Assembly: GCA_020635495.1 (NCBI GenBank)
Contig: JACJZQ010000001.1
Span: 62,001-126,000, forward strand
Source: Flavobacteriales bacterium
Lineage (GTDB): Bacteria > Bacteroidota > Bacteroidia > UBA10329
Length of the DNA: 64,000 nucleotides
Direction: 5' to 3'
Part shown: in pieces, positions 1 through 8,713 of the stretch
Layout of the letters: each line of letters opens with the position of its first letter
How positions within the stretch are numbered: the first letter of the stretch is position 1
Program-made: the position numbers and the translations under genes
Notes under the pieces: generated by a model
The model's database searches: none
Told to the model about the DNA's origin: nothing
The model's input: the letters and a program-made list of their open reading frames with translations, nothing else

Positions 1-26
1 AAGATGCCTCTGGCGTTCTGATGGAA

Positions 27-665
27 CTATGCCAAGAAATCTCCGAACAGGTCTAATATGGTCTCTCCTTGGTCTGCACGTAGGTAATATGCGTTGAGAC
101 CTACTTTTTTTGCCCCCTCAATATGCTGAGGAGAATCATCAATAAAAAGTGTTTCCTCTGGCGCAAAACCAAGCTCATCAATAACGAGTTGGAATATTCT
201 TTCTTCCGGTTTTCTCATTCCAACCTCGAAAGAGTAATATACTTTTTCAAAAAAGCCTGAGAGGTCTTCAATTCCATGTACCGCCTTCATTTCAGCCTCA
301 AACACATTGGCATGTATAGCATTGGTATTGCTCAACAAGACCAGTCGTTTGTTGCCTTGTAAGCGCCCCAGAAGGTCCAAGCGATTTGCCGGCAGGTCTA
401 AAAGCATGGCATTCCAAGCATCATCAATTGAAGCGTCAGTAACGTCCGCACCAAACACCTTACGAATTCCAGTACGGAAATCGTTGGCGCTTATCTCCCC
501 TCGTTCAAACTCATCAAACAAAGTGGTCTGATTGAGTTGAGAATATTTCTCATCCACGTTTTTCGCCCCCAGTTCCGCAAAAGCCTTGATGGTACGTTGG
601 TAGTCAATATTCAAGATAACCCCTCCAAGGTCAAATATGATGTTCGGATAATCGGTTGGCTTCAT
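27..665 (-). CDS. HAD-superfamily phosphatase (subfamily IA)
   Basis: Predicted cytosolic HAD phosphohydrolase acting on a small phosphorylated metabolite; the substrate cannot be told. Motif I FDLGGVI lies close to the N-terminus with Asp12 as nucleophile, motif II is LLSNTN, motif III Lys is in MRKPEE and motif IV is LFIDDSP near residue 175. An upstream start at 692 (GTG/other) is possible, but it lies inside the -7 promoter element at 690-697, so the ATG at 665 is preferred, giving a 212-residue protein of normal family length. It is transcribed divergently from the neighbouring tRNA gene. Family assignment is firm; the specific reaction is unknown. Confidence 0.88.
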   Translation of the reverse strand: MKPTDYPNIIFDLGGVILNIDYQRTIKAFAELGAKNVDEKYSQLNQTTLFDEFERGEISANDFRTGIRKVFGADVTDASIDDAWNAMLLDLPANRLDLLGRLQGNKRLVLLSNTNAIHANVFEAEMKAVHGIEDLSGFFEKVYYSFEVGMRKPEERIFQLVIDELGFAPEETLFIDDSPQHIEGAKKVGLNAYYLRADQGETILDLFGDFLA

Positions 666-673
666 CTTGAACT

Positions 674-705
674 GTTGCTTCAGAACGGCCAAATATATAC
701 TTTTG
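674..705 (+). promoter_or_regulatory. Promoter of the CAT-anticodon tRNA
   Basis: Bacteroidota-type promoter: TTG at 675-677, a 20-bp spacer and TACTTTTG at 698-705, which matches the TAnnTTTG -7 consensus. Transcription would start about 30 bp before the tRNA at 743. Confidence 0.6.
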
Positions 706-718
706 CCGTCCGCTCAAA
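690..718 (-). promoter_or_regulatory. Promoter of the HAD phosphatase
   Basis: On the minus strand TTTG (715-718), a 17-bp spacer and TATATTTG (690-697) form a -33/-7 pair. Its -7 box abuts the -7 box of the tRNA promoter on the other strand, so the two promoters occupy the same DNA. This also decides the HAD start at 665. Confidence 0.55.
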
Positions 719-742
719 TAAGAGCATGTTGCCAAAAGGCAC

Positions 743-816
743 GGGCCTATAGCTCAGTTGGTTAGAGTAGCGGACTCATAATCCGTTGGTCCCTGGTTCG
801 AGCCCAGGTGGGCCCA
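743..816 (+). tRNA. tRNA with CAT anticodon (Ile2, lysidine type, or elongator Met)
   Basis: Complete 74-nt cloverleaf. The acceptor arm GGGCCTA pairs with 809-815, the anticodon stem 770-774/782-786 holds loop CTCATAA with CAT at 777-779, and the T arm is CCTGG/CCAGG around TTCGAGC. The 3' CCA is not encoded. CAT anticodons occur in initiator Met, elongator Met and tRNA-Ile2; the GGGCC acceptor start and overall sequence suggest Ile2 (lysidine-modified by TilS), but elongator Met is not excluded. Confidence 0.93.
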
Positions 817-819
817 CAG

Positions 820-850
820 AAAACCGCTTCATCCGAGGCGGTTTTTCTTT
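820..850 (+). terminator. Rho-independent terminator after the tRNA
   Basis: Eleven-bp stem (820-830 with 835-845, including one G-T pair), a 4-nt ATCC loop and a following T-rich run. It lies 4 nt after the tRNA and so ends the tRNA transcript. Confidence 0.8.
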
Positions 851-906
851 TTCTGAACAGTTGCTCAGATTATTCCTTTCTTTGAATTGGAACCAAAACT
901 TTAGAA

Positions 907-1563
907 ATGAAACGATTCTTACTACCGATTTTCACGCTCCTATCCATCTCTGTTTTTGCACAATCCATGGTAACCGAAGGAATGGTGGCCATTGATGGAA
1001 AAAGCCGAAACAGTCTCTCTGTGATCATAAAGGACGCCACTGCTGATGACGTGAAAAAAGCATGGAAAAAGCAGTTGAAGGACCTGAAAGGCAAGGTGAA
1101 TGACAAGACCATCATCTTCGGAGATGACTGTCAGGCCAAGTCTATGGGAGACAATACGTTTGACGTTTACTCTATTGTAGAAGACCTTGGCGACCAAGGA
1201 ATAAAATTGGTTGCCGCCTTCGACCTTGGCGGTGCATATCTCAGCACAGCCGATCATCCAGAAAAATACCCGGCCGCAGAGCAGATCATGAAGCAATTTG
1301 CATTGGATCAGGCCAAGGCGGTTCTAGCGAATGAAATCGATGCTTCCGAGAAAATTCTAAAAGGGCTTGAGAAGGATTTCAGTGGACTGGAAAAGGATAA
1401 AGAGAAGCTCGAAAAGGACATTGAGGATTACAAGAAGAAAATTGAAGAGGCCAAAGCTGCCATAGAGCAGAATGTTGCAGCTCAAGCCAACAAGAAAACG
1501 GAGATTGAAGGCATGAAGGCTGTGATCAAAGACCTTCAGACCAAGGAAAAATCCATCAAATAG
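907..1563 (+). CDS. Secreted protein with C-terminal coiled coil, unknown function
   Basis: 218 residues. The first 19 residues form a signal peptide ending SVFAQ, so it is exported to the periplasm or beyond. Residues about 20-130 look globular (mixed alpha/beta) and about 145-218 form a continuous charged coiled coil rich in K and E, with LEKD-type repeats. No catalytic motif was recognised. It follows the tRNA terminator, so it has its own transcription start, although no clear TAnnTTTG box was found upstream. The next gene begins 10 bp later and is probably co-transcribed. Confidence 0.75.
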   Translation: MKRFLLPIFTLLSISVFAQSMVTEGMVAIDGKSRNSLSVIIKDATADDVKKAWKKQLKDLKGKVNDKTIIFGDDCQAKSMGDNTFDVYSIVEDLGDQGIKLVAAFDLGGAYLSTADHPEKYPAAEQIMKQFALDQAKAVLANEIDASEKILKGLEKDFSGLEKDKEKLEKDIEDYKKKIEEAKAAIEQNVAAQANKKTEIEGMKAVIKDLQTKEKSIK

Positions 1564-1573
1564 GCGCAGTTCC

Positions 1574-2386
1574 GTGAGTCGGGTGGTTTTTTCGCTTCTG
1601 ATTATCATGATGAACGCCCATTCTTCATGGTCGCAGTCGGAAAGCCCATATAACTTCAATTGGAAACGTGACCTGATATACGCCTCTGGAGCTGGTTTAC
1701 TAACGGCCGGTGGCTTTCTGGCCGATTTCCAGACCAGGCCATTGACTCCTGCTCAGATCAATTCATTGGATGAGTTTGACCTTCCGGGTTTCGATCGGGC
1801 CACCATCAGAAACTGGAATACCGATGCCGACCTAGCCAGTGACATTCTCTTATACGGTTCGGTAACCTTGCCTGCATTTATGATGATAAACAAGCGAGCG
1901 AGAAAGGATTTTTTGGTGGTAGGGTTCATCTACGCAGAAACAGCCCTTTTAACGCTTGGAATAACTGAACTGACCAAAGGGCTGGTCAAACGGCCACGAC
2001 CATATGTTTACAATCCAGACATTGAAATGGACAGAAAGACGGAACGCGATGCACGGTTTTCGTTCTTCTCTGGCCATACGTCAATAACCGCTGCTTTATG
2101 CTTCACAACGGCCAAGGTCTTTTCAGACTATTCTGATAATCCAACGCACGAAGCCTTGGTATGGACAGCCGCGGCCGTTCTTCCACTGACCACAGCCGCG
2201 TTGCGTGTAGAGGCGGGAAAACACTTTCCGTCTGATGTCATTGCGGGTTACTTCATTGGCGGAGCAATTGGCTACCTAGTGCCTTGGTTACATACGAGAA
2301 AGCCCATTGCCAAAGGGGTTACCTTAAGCCCAATGGGGGTTGATGGTGGTGCGGGGTTTTATTTCAGTTATCGATTCCACAAATGA
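1574..2386 (+). CDS. PAP2-family phosphatase (membrane-associated, acid phosphatase-like)
   Basis: Predicted lipid phosphatase removing phosphate from a polyprenyl or phospholipid phosphate on the outer face of the inner membrane. The three PAP2 signatures are in order: K-x6-RP as KGLVKRPRP near residue 135, a GH motif as FFSGHTS near 170, and R-x5-H-x3-D as RVEAGKHFPSD near 215. The start is GTG at 1574, giving a signal or anchor segment MSRVVFSLLIIMMNA; internal ATGs at about 1606 would cut it. Several hydrophobic segments are present. The gene overlaps the next lipoprotein gene by ATGA. Which lipid it acts on is unknown. Confidence 0.85.
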   Translation: MSRVVFSLLIIMMNAHSSWSQSESPYNFNWKRDLIYASGAGLLTAGGFLADFQTRPLTPAQINSLDEFDLPGFDRATIRNWNTDADLASDILLYGSVTLPAFMMINKRARKDFLVVGFIYAETALLTLGITELTKGLVKRPRPYVYNPDIEMDRKTERDARFSFFSGHTSITAALCFTTAKVFSDYSDNPTHEALVWTAAAVLPLTTAALRVEAGKHFPSDVIAGYFIGGAIGYLVPWLHTRKPIAKGVTLSPMGVDGGAGFYFSYRFHK

Positions 2387-2778
2387 ACCCTTGTTGTATA
2401 AGATTTATGGCCATAATGGCGCTATCAAGTATCATTTCTTCTTGTAATACCGAGAAAGATTCCCCTGATTACCGGGATGAATTTGTTGGAGAATACTTCG
2501 GGATAAGAACAAATAGTTCTTGGATGTTGGGTGAACCAGGCACATCAAGCCAAGTTGAAGACACCGTTCTCGTGGTAGCCGTTGGCGATTCTTTATTGCG
2601 TATTGATGGAACGGAAATTCCCATTGGCCCAGATGGCTATTTTTTTGAATACCGAGGCGGTAGTGCTTCGAGTTACTATTCTGCTGAGTTCTCCCAAGGC
2701 GACAGCCTTACCACCGAACTGAATGGTGGTGGTCTTGGTGGTGGCTACCACTCAACCTTCCAAGGAAAAAAGTACTAG
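2383..2778 (+). CDS. Small lipoprotein, unknown function
   Basis: 131 residues with a lipoprotein signal peptide; the lipobox SSC places the acylated Cys near residue 21. The mature part is beta-rich with a Gly-rich C-terminus (GGGLGGGYH). No family was recognised. It overlaps the PAP2 gene by 4 bp, implying translational coupling, and converges on the OmpA-type gene 9 bp away. Confidence 0.7.
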   Translation: MNPCCIRFMAIMALSSIISSCNTEKDSPDYRDEFVGEYFGIRTNSSWMLGEPGTSSQVEDTVLVVAVGDSLLRIDGTEIPIGPDGYFFEYRGGSASSYYSAEFSQGDSLTTELNGGGLGGGYHSTFQGKKY

Positions 2779-2787
2779 GTCCCTTGT

Positions 2788-3726
2788 TTACCTCTGTTCG
2801 TACTGACCCAACAACTGCATCAACTCGTTCAGCTTAGGAGAAAGAACAAGTTCAGTTCTTCGGTTAGCGGCTCTTCCCTCTTTTGTGCTGTTAGATGCTC
2901 TTGGAGAAAACTCGCCTTTACCTGAAGCTGTCAGTCTATCTGGTTCAATACCATTTCCAGTCAGGATGCGGACTACCGATGTTGCCCTTGCAACACTCAG
3001 GTCCCAGTTATCATCAAAACAGTTCATCTTGATAGGAATGCTATCCGTGTGTCCTTCAATGGCCATCCCGATATCGAGGTTTTTCTTCATCACATCGGCA
3101 ATTTTTATCAGGGCCTCCTGTCCTTTTGGTTCAACCGCATCACTTCCCGATTTGAACAATAGCTTATCGCTCATGGAAACGTAAACCTTACCATCGCGCA
3201 TTTCAACACTCAGCTCATCCGCTTCAAATCCCATCAAAGCCTTCTTAACTCGGTCAGATAGTGCGGTCATCAACTCATCTTGCTTTTTGATGATCTCTTC
3301 CAACATCTTCAAGCGCTCTTCTCGGTTTTTGAGAAGTTCTTCCTTCTCGGCCAATTCCTTTTGCTTTGCCTCCAGATCGCTACTCAGGCCTGCCACCTGA
3401 GCGCCAGAAGAAAGCTTCAGGTCATCGTACGATTTTTTTGCAGCGTTCAGATCCTTGTTCAAGGATTCGGCTTGCGCTCTTGCTCTGTCAAGGTCGTCTT
3501 TGGTTGTGGCAAGGTCTTTTTCTGTGGCAGCAAGCACACCTTCCAACTCAGCTGTTCTTTCGCAAAGCGAATCTCGCTCATGAAACGCCTCTTTGAATTT
3601 TTTCGACTGGAAGAACTCTTGTGTTTCTGTGTAAGGCTCTCCGCATGGTTTAACTGAAGCGCAGGAGCCAAGAATAGAAACTAGCGCCAACGCGCCCAGA
3701 ATTTGCGATGCTGTGTTGAAATGCAT
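2788..3726 (-). CDS. OmpA-family lipoprotein with coiled coil
   Basis: 312-residue peptidoglycan-binding outer-membrane lipoprotein. A signal peptide ends in lipobox LGSC (Cys22). A long coiled coil spans about residues 45-160, and an OmpA C-terminal domain covers about 175-305. The OmpA signatures are LLFKSGSDAVEPKG, IEGHTDS, the peptidoglycan-binding Asp region DNWDLSVARA, and NRRTELVL. It probably links outer membrane and cell wall across the periplasm by its coiled coil. It is monocistronic as far as can be seen. Confidence 0.9.
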   Translation of the reverse strand: MHFNTASQILGALALVSILGSCASVKPCGEPYTETQEFFQSKKFKEAFHERDSLCERTAELEGVLAATEKDLATTKDDLDRARAQAESLNKDLNAAKKSYDDLKLSSGAQVAGLSSDLEAKQKELAEKEELLKNREERLKMLEEIIKKQDELMTALSDRVKKALMGFEADELSVEMRDGKVYVSMSDKLLFKSGSDAVEPKGQEALIKIADVMKKNLDIGMAIEGHTDSIPIKMNCFDDNWDLSVARATSVVRILTGNGIEPDRLTASGKGEFSPRASNSTKEGRAANRRTELVLSPKLNELMQLLGQYEQR

Positions 3727-3922
3727 GTTTTCGTTTAGTTAATGCAAATCGAATTTACACGCTTGCACAGCCCCATAAACCTGATCACAGCAATGTTATT
3801 CACCGCCCGAATTTGATATGTCCGATGTCTGATGAGACAACCAACGCTATTTGGCATGGAGTCTTATCTTTAGGTTGGCAACCGAACCCTAATGGGTTAC
3901 GTTAGCAAAGTAATAACCCCTA

Positions 3923-6900
3923 ATGACCCGTTTCCTTACAGTCCTTTTGCTGTTGGTGTTGTTGACTAGCGTTTCTCTCATTACGCTTTCTCAACCAAGC
4001 CCCGCCCCACCACAATGTGGCGTGATATACGTCTCTCCTTCCGGAGGCAGCGGAGCTGGCTTTGGTACAAGGACCAACCCAGCAGACCTCCCGACAGGTC
4101 TCTCCATGGTTACACCATCCAACAACATTATCTGGCTGGCTGCTGGGACGTACACATTGAATAATGAGCTCTCTCTTCCAAACGATGTAACGTTGGAGGG
4201 TGGTTTTGATCCTACAAGTTGGATCAAAAGCAACTCAACTCCGACCATTCTCAACAGGACTGGGGCCAATCCATTGCCTTCTCCTGCAAACGCCATAGTG
4301 GCCATTGCTGGTTTGAACGCAAGCGGTTTCCGTTTGCAAGATCTGACCATTAACGTGGCTGATGCTCCATCCCCAGAGCTTTCTGTCTACGGAATTTACT
4401 TGGCCCTTTGTTCTAACTATAATGTTGTGCGTTGCGAAGTAAATACCGGTCAGGGTGGGCCTGGTCTTCCTGGCGCGCCTGGCGCTTTAGGCGCACCTGG
4501 CCCCCCGGGGTCTCCTGGTTTCCCTGCCGCAACGGATAACGCAATACCAGCAGGCGGAGCCGGTGGTGGCAATGGAGGTAATGGTGGTCAAGGAGCCAAG
4601 CACAACCCACAAGCAGCAGCGCTTGGACAGGCAGGAGGTGGTGGCTGTGGTGGGGCCGGTGGTAATTATGGAGATGGACCTGCCTGTGGGTGTGGCGTTT
4701 TTGGAACAAGCAACAACAGCGGATGTGGTGGTTCTGCTCCAACTGCTGGGCAGCCTGGAGGGCCAGGAGCCAATGGAACCGCTGGCGCTGTAGGGCCTCA
4801 AGGAAGTTATGCTAATGGATATTTTGCGCCAGGAGCACAAGGCGGAAACGGTACGCCTGGCACAAATGGCTGCGGTGGTGGTGGCGGTGGCGGTGGCGCT
4901 GGCCGGCAACAAAATGGAACAGACGAGGTTGGCGGCTCCGGAGGCGGTGGCGGTGGTGGCGGTACTGGTGGAAACGGTGGTACCGGAGGCTCTGGTGGTG
5001 GTGGTTCTTTTGCCGTATTCCTTTGGAACAACGGAGCCAACGGAAACATTGTTGATTGCGGATTGAATGCTGGTCCCGGTGGTGCTGGCGGCACTGGTGG
5101 CGCAGGAGGTGCTGGTGGCGCTGGTGGCGCAGGCGGTGCTGGAGGAACCGGGTTCGGATGTGGAATTAGCGTTGGTGGTGCCGGTGGCGCTGGAGGACAA
5201 GGGGGTAATGGTGGCCCTGGTGGTGCTGGTGCAACCGGACCAAGTTTAGGGCTTGCGGAGCAGGGAAATGGAACTGCTGTAACCGCGGTCAACAATAACG
5301 GTGTTCCAGGCAACCCACCTGTGATATCTGTTGACAATTATGGGTGCACAAACGCTGACATCATTTTTACAGCGAATAGCTCCGGTTCTTGGGATTTTGG
5401 TTCAGGGGCCAATCCTCAAACAGCTTCTGGTTCTGGCCCCATTGCAGTAACCTATCCCACTCCCGGTAGAAGAACCATAACTTTCAGCGGCACATCATTT
5501 ACCGATTTCATTGGCATTTACAACAGTGGGCCAACCCTTCCAACCATTACGCCAGCAAACCCTACTGTTGATGCGGGATGTCCAAATCAATTTTCTACTT
5601 CATTGGTTGGAAATCAGTATGACTGGCAGTTCGGGCCTGTGGCTTCTCCGGCAACAGAATCTGGAGCAACTCTTACCACCACATCCGATGTCATTTTCAG
5701 CACACCTGGCACCTATTGGGTAAAAGTGACGGTGCTTACTGATTGCTGTGGTCCGGTAACCGATTCAACAGAAGTTACCGTACAGGCAAACGCCTACGAT
5801 GTAACGCTTACGGCAAGCGCCACGTCCATCTGCGAAGGCGACCCCATCGTCTTCACTGCCACTCCTCCCACATACGATAATTACGAGTTTTTCATTGACG
5901 GAATGTCCGTGCAGAGCGGACCATTGGCGGTTTACACTTCATCCAGTATCCAGCAAGGAGACAGTATTTATGTGGAGGCGTTTGTTGGCAGTTGTTTTGC
6001 CAATCCTAGCGATACCATCGTCCCAACCGTGAACCCGATTCCTACGGTTACCTTGACATCAGACGACCCAGACAATGAAATCTGTGAGGGAGAAACTATC
6101 ACTTTTACCGCATCTCCAGCGGGATTTGATAATTACGAGTTTTTCAATGGGTCCAACTCGTTGCAAAGTGGTGCTAGCGAAATCCTGTTTGGAACCATTC
6201 CAATCAACAACAGCATTACTGTTGTGGCAACAGACAATGGGTGTCCGAGTGCGCCAAGTACCGCCATTGTAACACAGGTAAATCCGATTCCACAGTTAAC
6301 TCTGACAAGCTCAGACCTTGATAACAGCATCTGTGAAGGTGATGACGTGATATTCACCGCCCTTCCCATCGGGCTTGCCAATTATGAGTTTTTTGAAGGT
6401 GTTGCTTTGGTACAGAGCGGTGCGTCTAATCTGTACCAGACCAATGCATTGGTTAATGGTACTGATATTTCGGTTGTTGGAACCAGTGCTGAAGGGTGCG
6501 TCAGCGCAGCCACCTCACCGATAACCATGACCGTCAACCCTTATCCTTCAGTTACGCTTACCAGTTCTGACCCAGATAATGAAATCTGTGCTGGAGAATC
6601 CATCACATTCACAGCATCTCCATCCGGATTGGATTCTTATGAATTCTTCGATGGCGCCACGTCCGTCCAGAACTCCGCTTCAGAAGTTTGGACAACAACC
6701 GGGTTGGTGACTGGCAACAGCATTACTGTGCAAGGAACGCAGTTCGGTTGCACAAGCGCTGTCAGCGCTCCTATCGTTACAACGATTATCACTGCTCCTG
6801 TTGTTGATCCGGGTTTAGATTTTGACCTGTGTATCAACAGCCCTGATGAAACACTTTCTGGGTTTACACCAACGGGAGGAACATGGTCCGGGACAGGAAT

Positions 6901-8014
6901 AACCAATGCCACAGGGGTTTTCTCGCCCTCCAGTTCTGGGGCTGGAAGTTTCACGCTTTCGTATGCCGTAAGCAATGCCAACTGTACGACAACAGAGACG
7001 ATTACGGCAACGGTACACGACCTTCCAACAATAGATGCTGGAACGTACGGCCCTGTATGCGAAGGAGAAAGCGTACAACTTGCCGCGTCTGGTGCAGACA
7101 CTTATTCATGGGATCCTCCAACAGGACTTAGCAATTCTGCCATTGCCAATCCCGTGGCTACGCCAGCAAGCACCTCAACATACACCGTAACGGGAACCGA
7201 CCAATTCGGCTGTGTCAATTCGGCTCAGACCACCGTAACTGTAGAGCCTGTTCCTGATGCTAACTTCACAGCAATAGATGTGTGTGTGGGAGAAGAAATG
7301 GCATTCTCCAACCTATCGTCACCAACAGCCGGAGTTACTTATTCTTGGAGTTTCGGTGATGGCCAAACCTCTACAGACCCCGACCCTGTTGTTCTGTATC
7401 AAAGTGCAGGAACTTTCGATGTTACATTGGTCGTTACGCTGGGGAACTGCTCTGACGAATTCACCTCGCAGGTTACCGTAAATCCACTTCCTACTGCCGC
7501 GTTTGTGGCAAACCCAGACTATGTGAACGCATTGGAGCCACTTGTTGAATTTGAAGACCTGAGTCTGGATGCCGTGGCATGGAGTTGGGACTTTGGGGAT
7601 TTCAGCCCTCTATCTACCGACCAAAACCCTTCACATCTGTATTCCGACTCTGGTATGATGTATATCACTCTGATAACGCAAAACATGTTCGGCTGTACAG
7701 ATACTGTTGTTGATTCCGTGTTTGTTGCCCCGGTAACCACGCTGTATGTTCCATCAGCCTTTACGCCCGACACGGATAGAAACAATGACATCTTCAGAGC
7801 TTACGGGAAAGACATTGGCGCGTTCGATTTCCGGGTTTTTGACCGGTGGGGAAAAGAGTTGTTCGTTACCACTGACATCAATGACGGATGGGACGGCACT
7901 GACATGAAGACCGGCAGAGAAGTAAAGGCTGGCCTATATGTTTACCAGATACGCTACGAGGACTATCGGGGCAGAGGCTTGAAAAAGCTAGGTCGCGTTT
8001 CGCTTATCCGTTAA
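3923..8014 (+). CDS. Giant Gly-rich / collagen-like T9SS type B secreted surface protein
   Basis: 1363 residues, exported by Sec and then the type IX system. Order of parts: signal peptide (1-23); a beta-helix-like N-terminal region (about 34-170) with YVSPSGG and LAAGTY, as in pectate-lyase-like surface proteins; an extremely Gly-rich region (about 175-445) starting with collagen-like GxY triplets such as GLPGAPGALGAPGPPG and continuing as GGAGG repeats; Ig-like modules, four of them near-identical in layout; two PKD domains (FGDGQTS and WDFGD); and a gliding-motility-associated C-terminal domain (about 1274-1363) opening YVPSAFTPD and containing FDRWGKELF and GLYVYQI, which is the type B sorting signal. 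Probably an adhesin or extracellular matrix component. Its stop overlaps the stop of the convergent gene by 4 bp. Confidence 0.9.
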   Translation: MTRFLTVLLLLVLLTSVSLITLSQPSPAPPQCGVIYVSPSGGSGAGFGTRTNPADLPTGLSMVTPSNNIIWLAAGTYTLNNELSLPNDVTLEGGFDPTSWIKSNSTPTILNRTGANPLPSPANAIVAIAGLNASGFRLQDLTINVADAPSPELSVYGIYLALCSNYNVVRCEVNTGQGGPGLPGAPGALGAPGPPGSPGFPAATDNAIPAGGAGGGNGGNGGQGAKHNPQAAALGQAGGGGCGGAGGNYGDGPACGCGVFGTSNNSGCGGSAPTAGQPGGPGANGTAGAVGPQGSYANGYFAPGAQGGNGTPGTNGCGGGGGGGGAGRQQNGTDEVGGSGGGGGGGGTGGNGGTGGSGGGGSFAVFLWNNGANGNIVDCGLNAGPGGAGGTGGAGGAGGAGGAGGAGGTGFGCGISVGGAGGAGGQGGNGGPGGAGATGPSLGLAEQGNGTAVTAVNNNGVPGNPPVISVDNYGCTNADIIFTANSSGSWDFGSGANPQTASGSGPIAVTYPTPGRRTITFSGTSFTDFIGIYNSGPTLPTITPANPTVDAGCPNQFSTSLVGNQYDWQFGPVASPATESGATLTTTSDVIFSTPGTYWVKVTVLTDCCGPVTDSTEVTVQANAYDVTLTASATSICEGDPIVFTATPPTYDNYEFFIDGMSVQSGPLAVYTSSSIQQGDSIYVEAFVGSCFANPSDTIVPTVNPIPTVTLTSDDPDNEICEGETITFTASPAGFDNYEFFNGSNSLQSGASEILFGTIPINNSITVVATDNGCPSAPSTAIVTQVNPIPQLTLTSSDLDNSICEGDDVIFTALPIGLANYEFFEGVALVQSGASNLYQTNALVNGTDISVVGTSAEGCVSAATSPITMTVNPYPSVTLTSSDPDNEICAGESITFTASPSGLDSYEFFDGATSVQNSASEVWTTTGLVTGNSITVQGTQFGCTSAVSAPIVTTIITAPVVDPGLDFDLCINSPDETLSGFTPTGGTWSGTGITNATGVFSPSSSGAGSFTLSYAVSNANCTTTETITATVHDLPTIDAGTYGPVCEGESVQLAASGADTYSWDPPTGLSNSAIANPVATPASTSTYTVTGTDQFGCVNSAQTTVTVEPVPDANFTAIDVCVGEEMAFSNLSSPTAGVTYSWSFGDGQTSTDPDPVVLYQSAGTFDVTLVVTLGNCSDEFTSQVTVNPLPTAAFVANPDYVNALEPLVEFEDLSLDAVAWSWDFGDFSPLSTDQNPSHLYSDSGMMYITLITQNMFGCTDTVVDSVFVAPVTTLYVPSAFTPDTDRNNDIFRAYGKDIGAFDFRVFDRWGKELFVTTDINDGWDGTDMKTGREVKAGLYVYQIRYEDYRGRGLKKLGRVSLIR
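4447..5313 (+). repeat. Gly-rich low-complexity coding repeat
   Basis: About 290 codons dominated by GGN. The first part encodes GxY collagen-like triplets, the rest GG-A/N/T/S repeats interrupted by Cys-containing segments (CGCGVFG, GCGGS). The reverse strand reads as Pro-rich open frames, which are artefacts of the GGN codons. Confidence 0.85.
5790..6790 (+). repeat. Four tandem ~83-residue Ig-like repeats
   Basis: Units carrying C-E/A-G-x-x-I-x-F-T-A-x-P and YEFF motifs recur with the motif Cys near 5830, 6081, 6331 and 6584, a spacing of about 250 bp. They are diverged copies of one secreted beta-sandwich module inside the large surface protein. Confidence 0.75.
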
Positions 8015-8703
8015 GGAAAGCGCTCCTTGCTCAGCCATTTTCTTACCATTTCATCCGTCAAAATCTTTCCGATAACACGGTATTTTGAACTTCGCAACGG
8101 GTTGTTGGTATCCAATCGCTCTGATGTGACACCACGTGACAAGTTGAAGTAATATGAGTGAACGAAACTGCATCTGCCGTCATGGTTTACAATGAAACCC
8201 GTGTGATTATCCATTCCCACCACGTAAATGCCATTTCCCCATTCCTTTATCTGGCTTTCTATATGACCAATAGACGCAAACCGGTACCGCTTGATCTCCT
8301 TCCCATCAGTCATTTCCTTTATCATGGTTTCTGAGGGCAATTGCGCCCATCTGACCCTTGGAATGTTGAATCCGAGGTCCCTCATGGTAGTGGTCACAAA
8401 GTATCCGCAGGCGATTTTCCCTTTGCGCGGCTCTTCCGTGGTTCCATTGTAATCCCATTTGGTTCCGTACCAGCACGGAAACACCTTGGCTGTCATGGTG
8501 GTGAAAAGGAACTGTTGCGCACAGAGCACAACAGAATCCTTATCACACTTTGGGTTGCGGTAAGCGCAACTTAACTCTTCTTGCCTACTGGCAATCTCTT
8601 TCTTCAGGTCGTTGTAATTGATTGTGTTCTGTGTACACCCCGATTGCACAATCGCAACAACCATGCATGCCGCGGCATACATCCATCTTCTTCCCCTCTC
8701 CAT
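8011..8703 (-). CDS. Lipoprotein, possible NlpC/P60-like cysteine peptidase
   Basis: 230 residues with a lipoprotein signal peptide (lipobox QSGC, Cys23). No named family is recognised. A Cys in ACGYFVTTTM (Cys99) followed by a His in GMDNHTGFIV (His167) resembles the Cys...His arrangement of NlpC/P60 and CHAP papain-like peptidases: Cys at the start of a helix, His in a beta strand after a Gly. That is inference. Six further Cys residues lie between residues 13 and 77. It is convergent with the giant surface protein and 10 bp downstream of gldM on the same strand, so probably co-transcribed with gldM. Confidence 0.7.
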   Translation of the reverse strand: MERGRRWMYAAACMVVAIVQSGCTQNTINYNDLKKEIASRQEELSCAYRNPKCDKDSVVLCAQQFLFTTMTAKVFPCWYGTKWDYNGTTEEPRKGKIACGYFVTTTMRDLGFNIPRVRWAQLPSETMIKEMTDGKEIKRYRFASIGHIESQIKEWGNGIYVVGMDNHTGFIVNHDGRCSFVHSYYFNLSRGVTSERLDTNNPLRSSKYRVIGKILTDEMVRKWLSKERFP

Positions 8704-8713
8704 CTCTCTTCCT

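Noticed and set aside
4407..5337. Several long open frames on the minus strand, including a Pro-rich one at 4807-5337
   Set aside because: They mirror the Gly-rich coding repeats; GGN reads as CCN on the other strand.
4447..6790. CRISPR-like repeat array
   Set aside because: Periodic DNA here is in-frame protein repeats with diverged units, not identical repeats with unique spacers.
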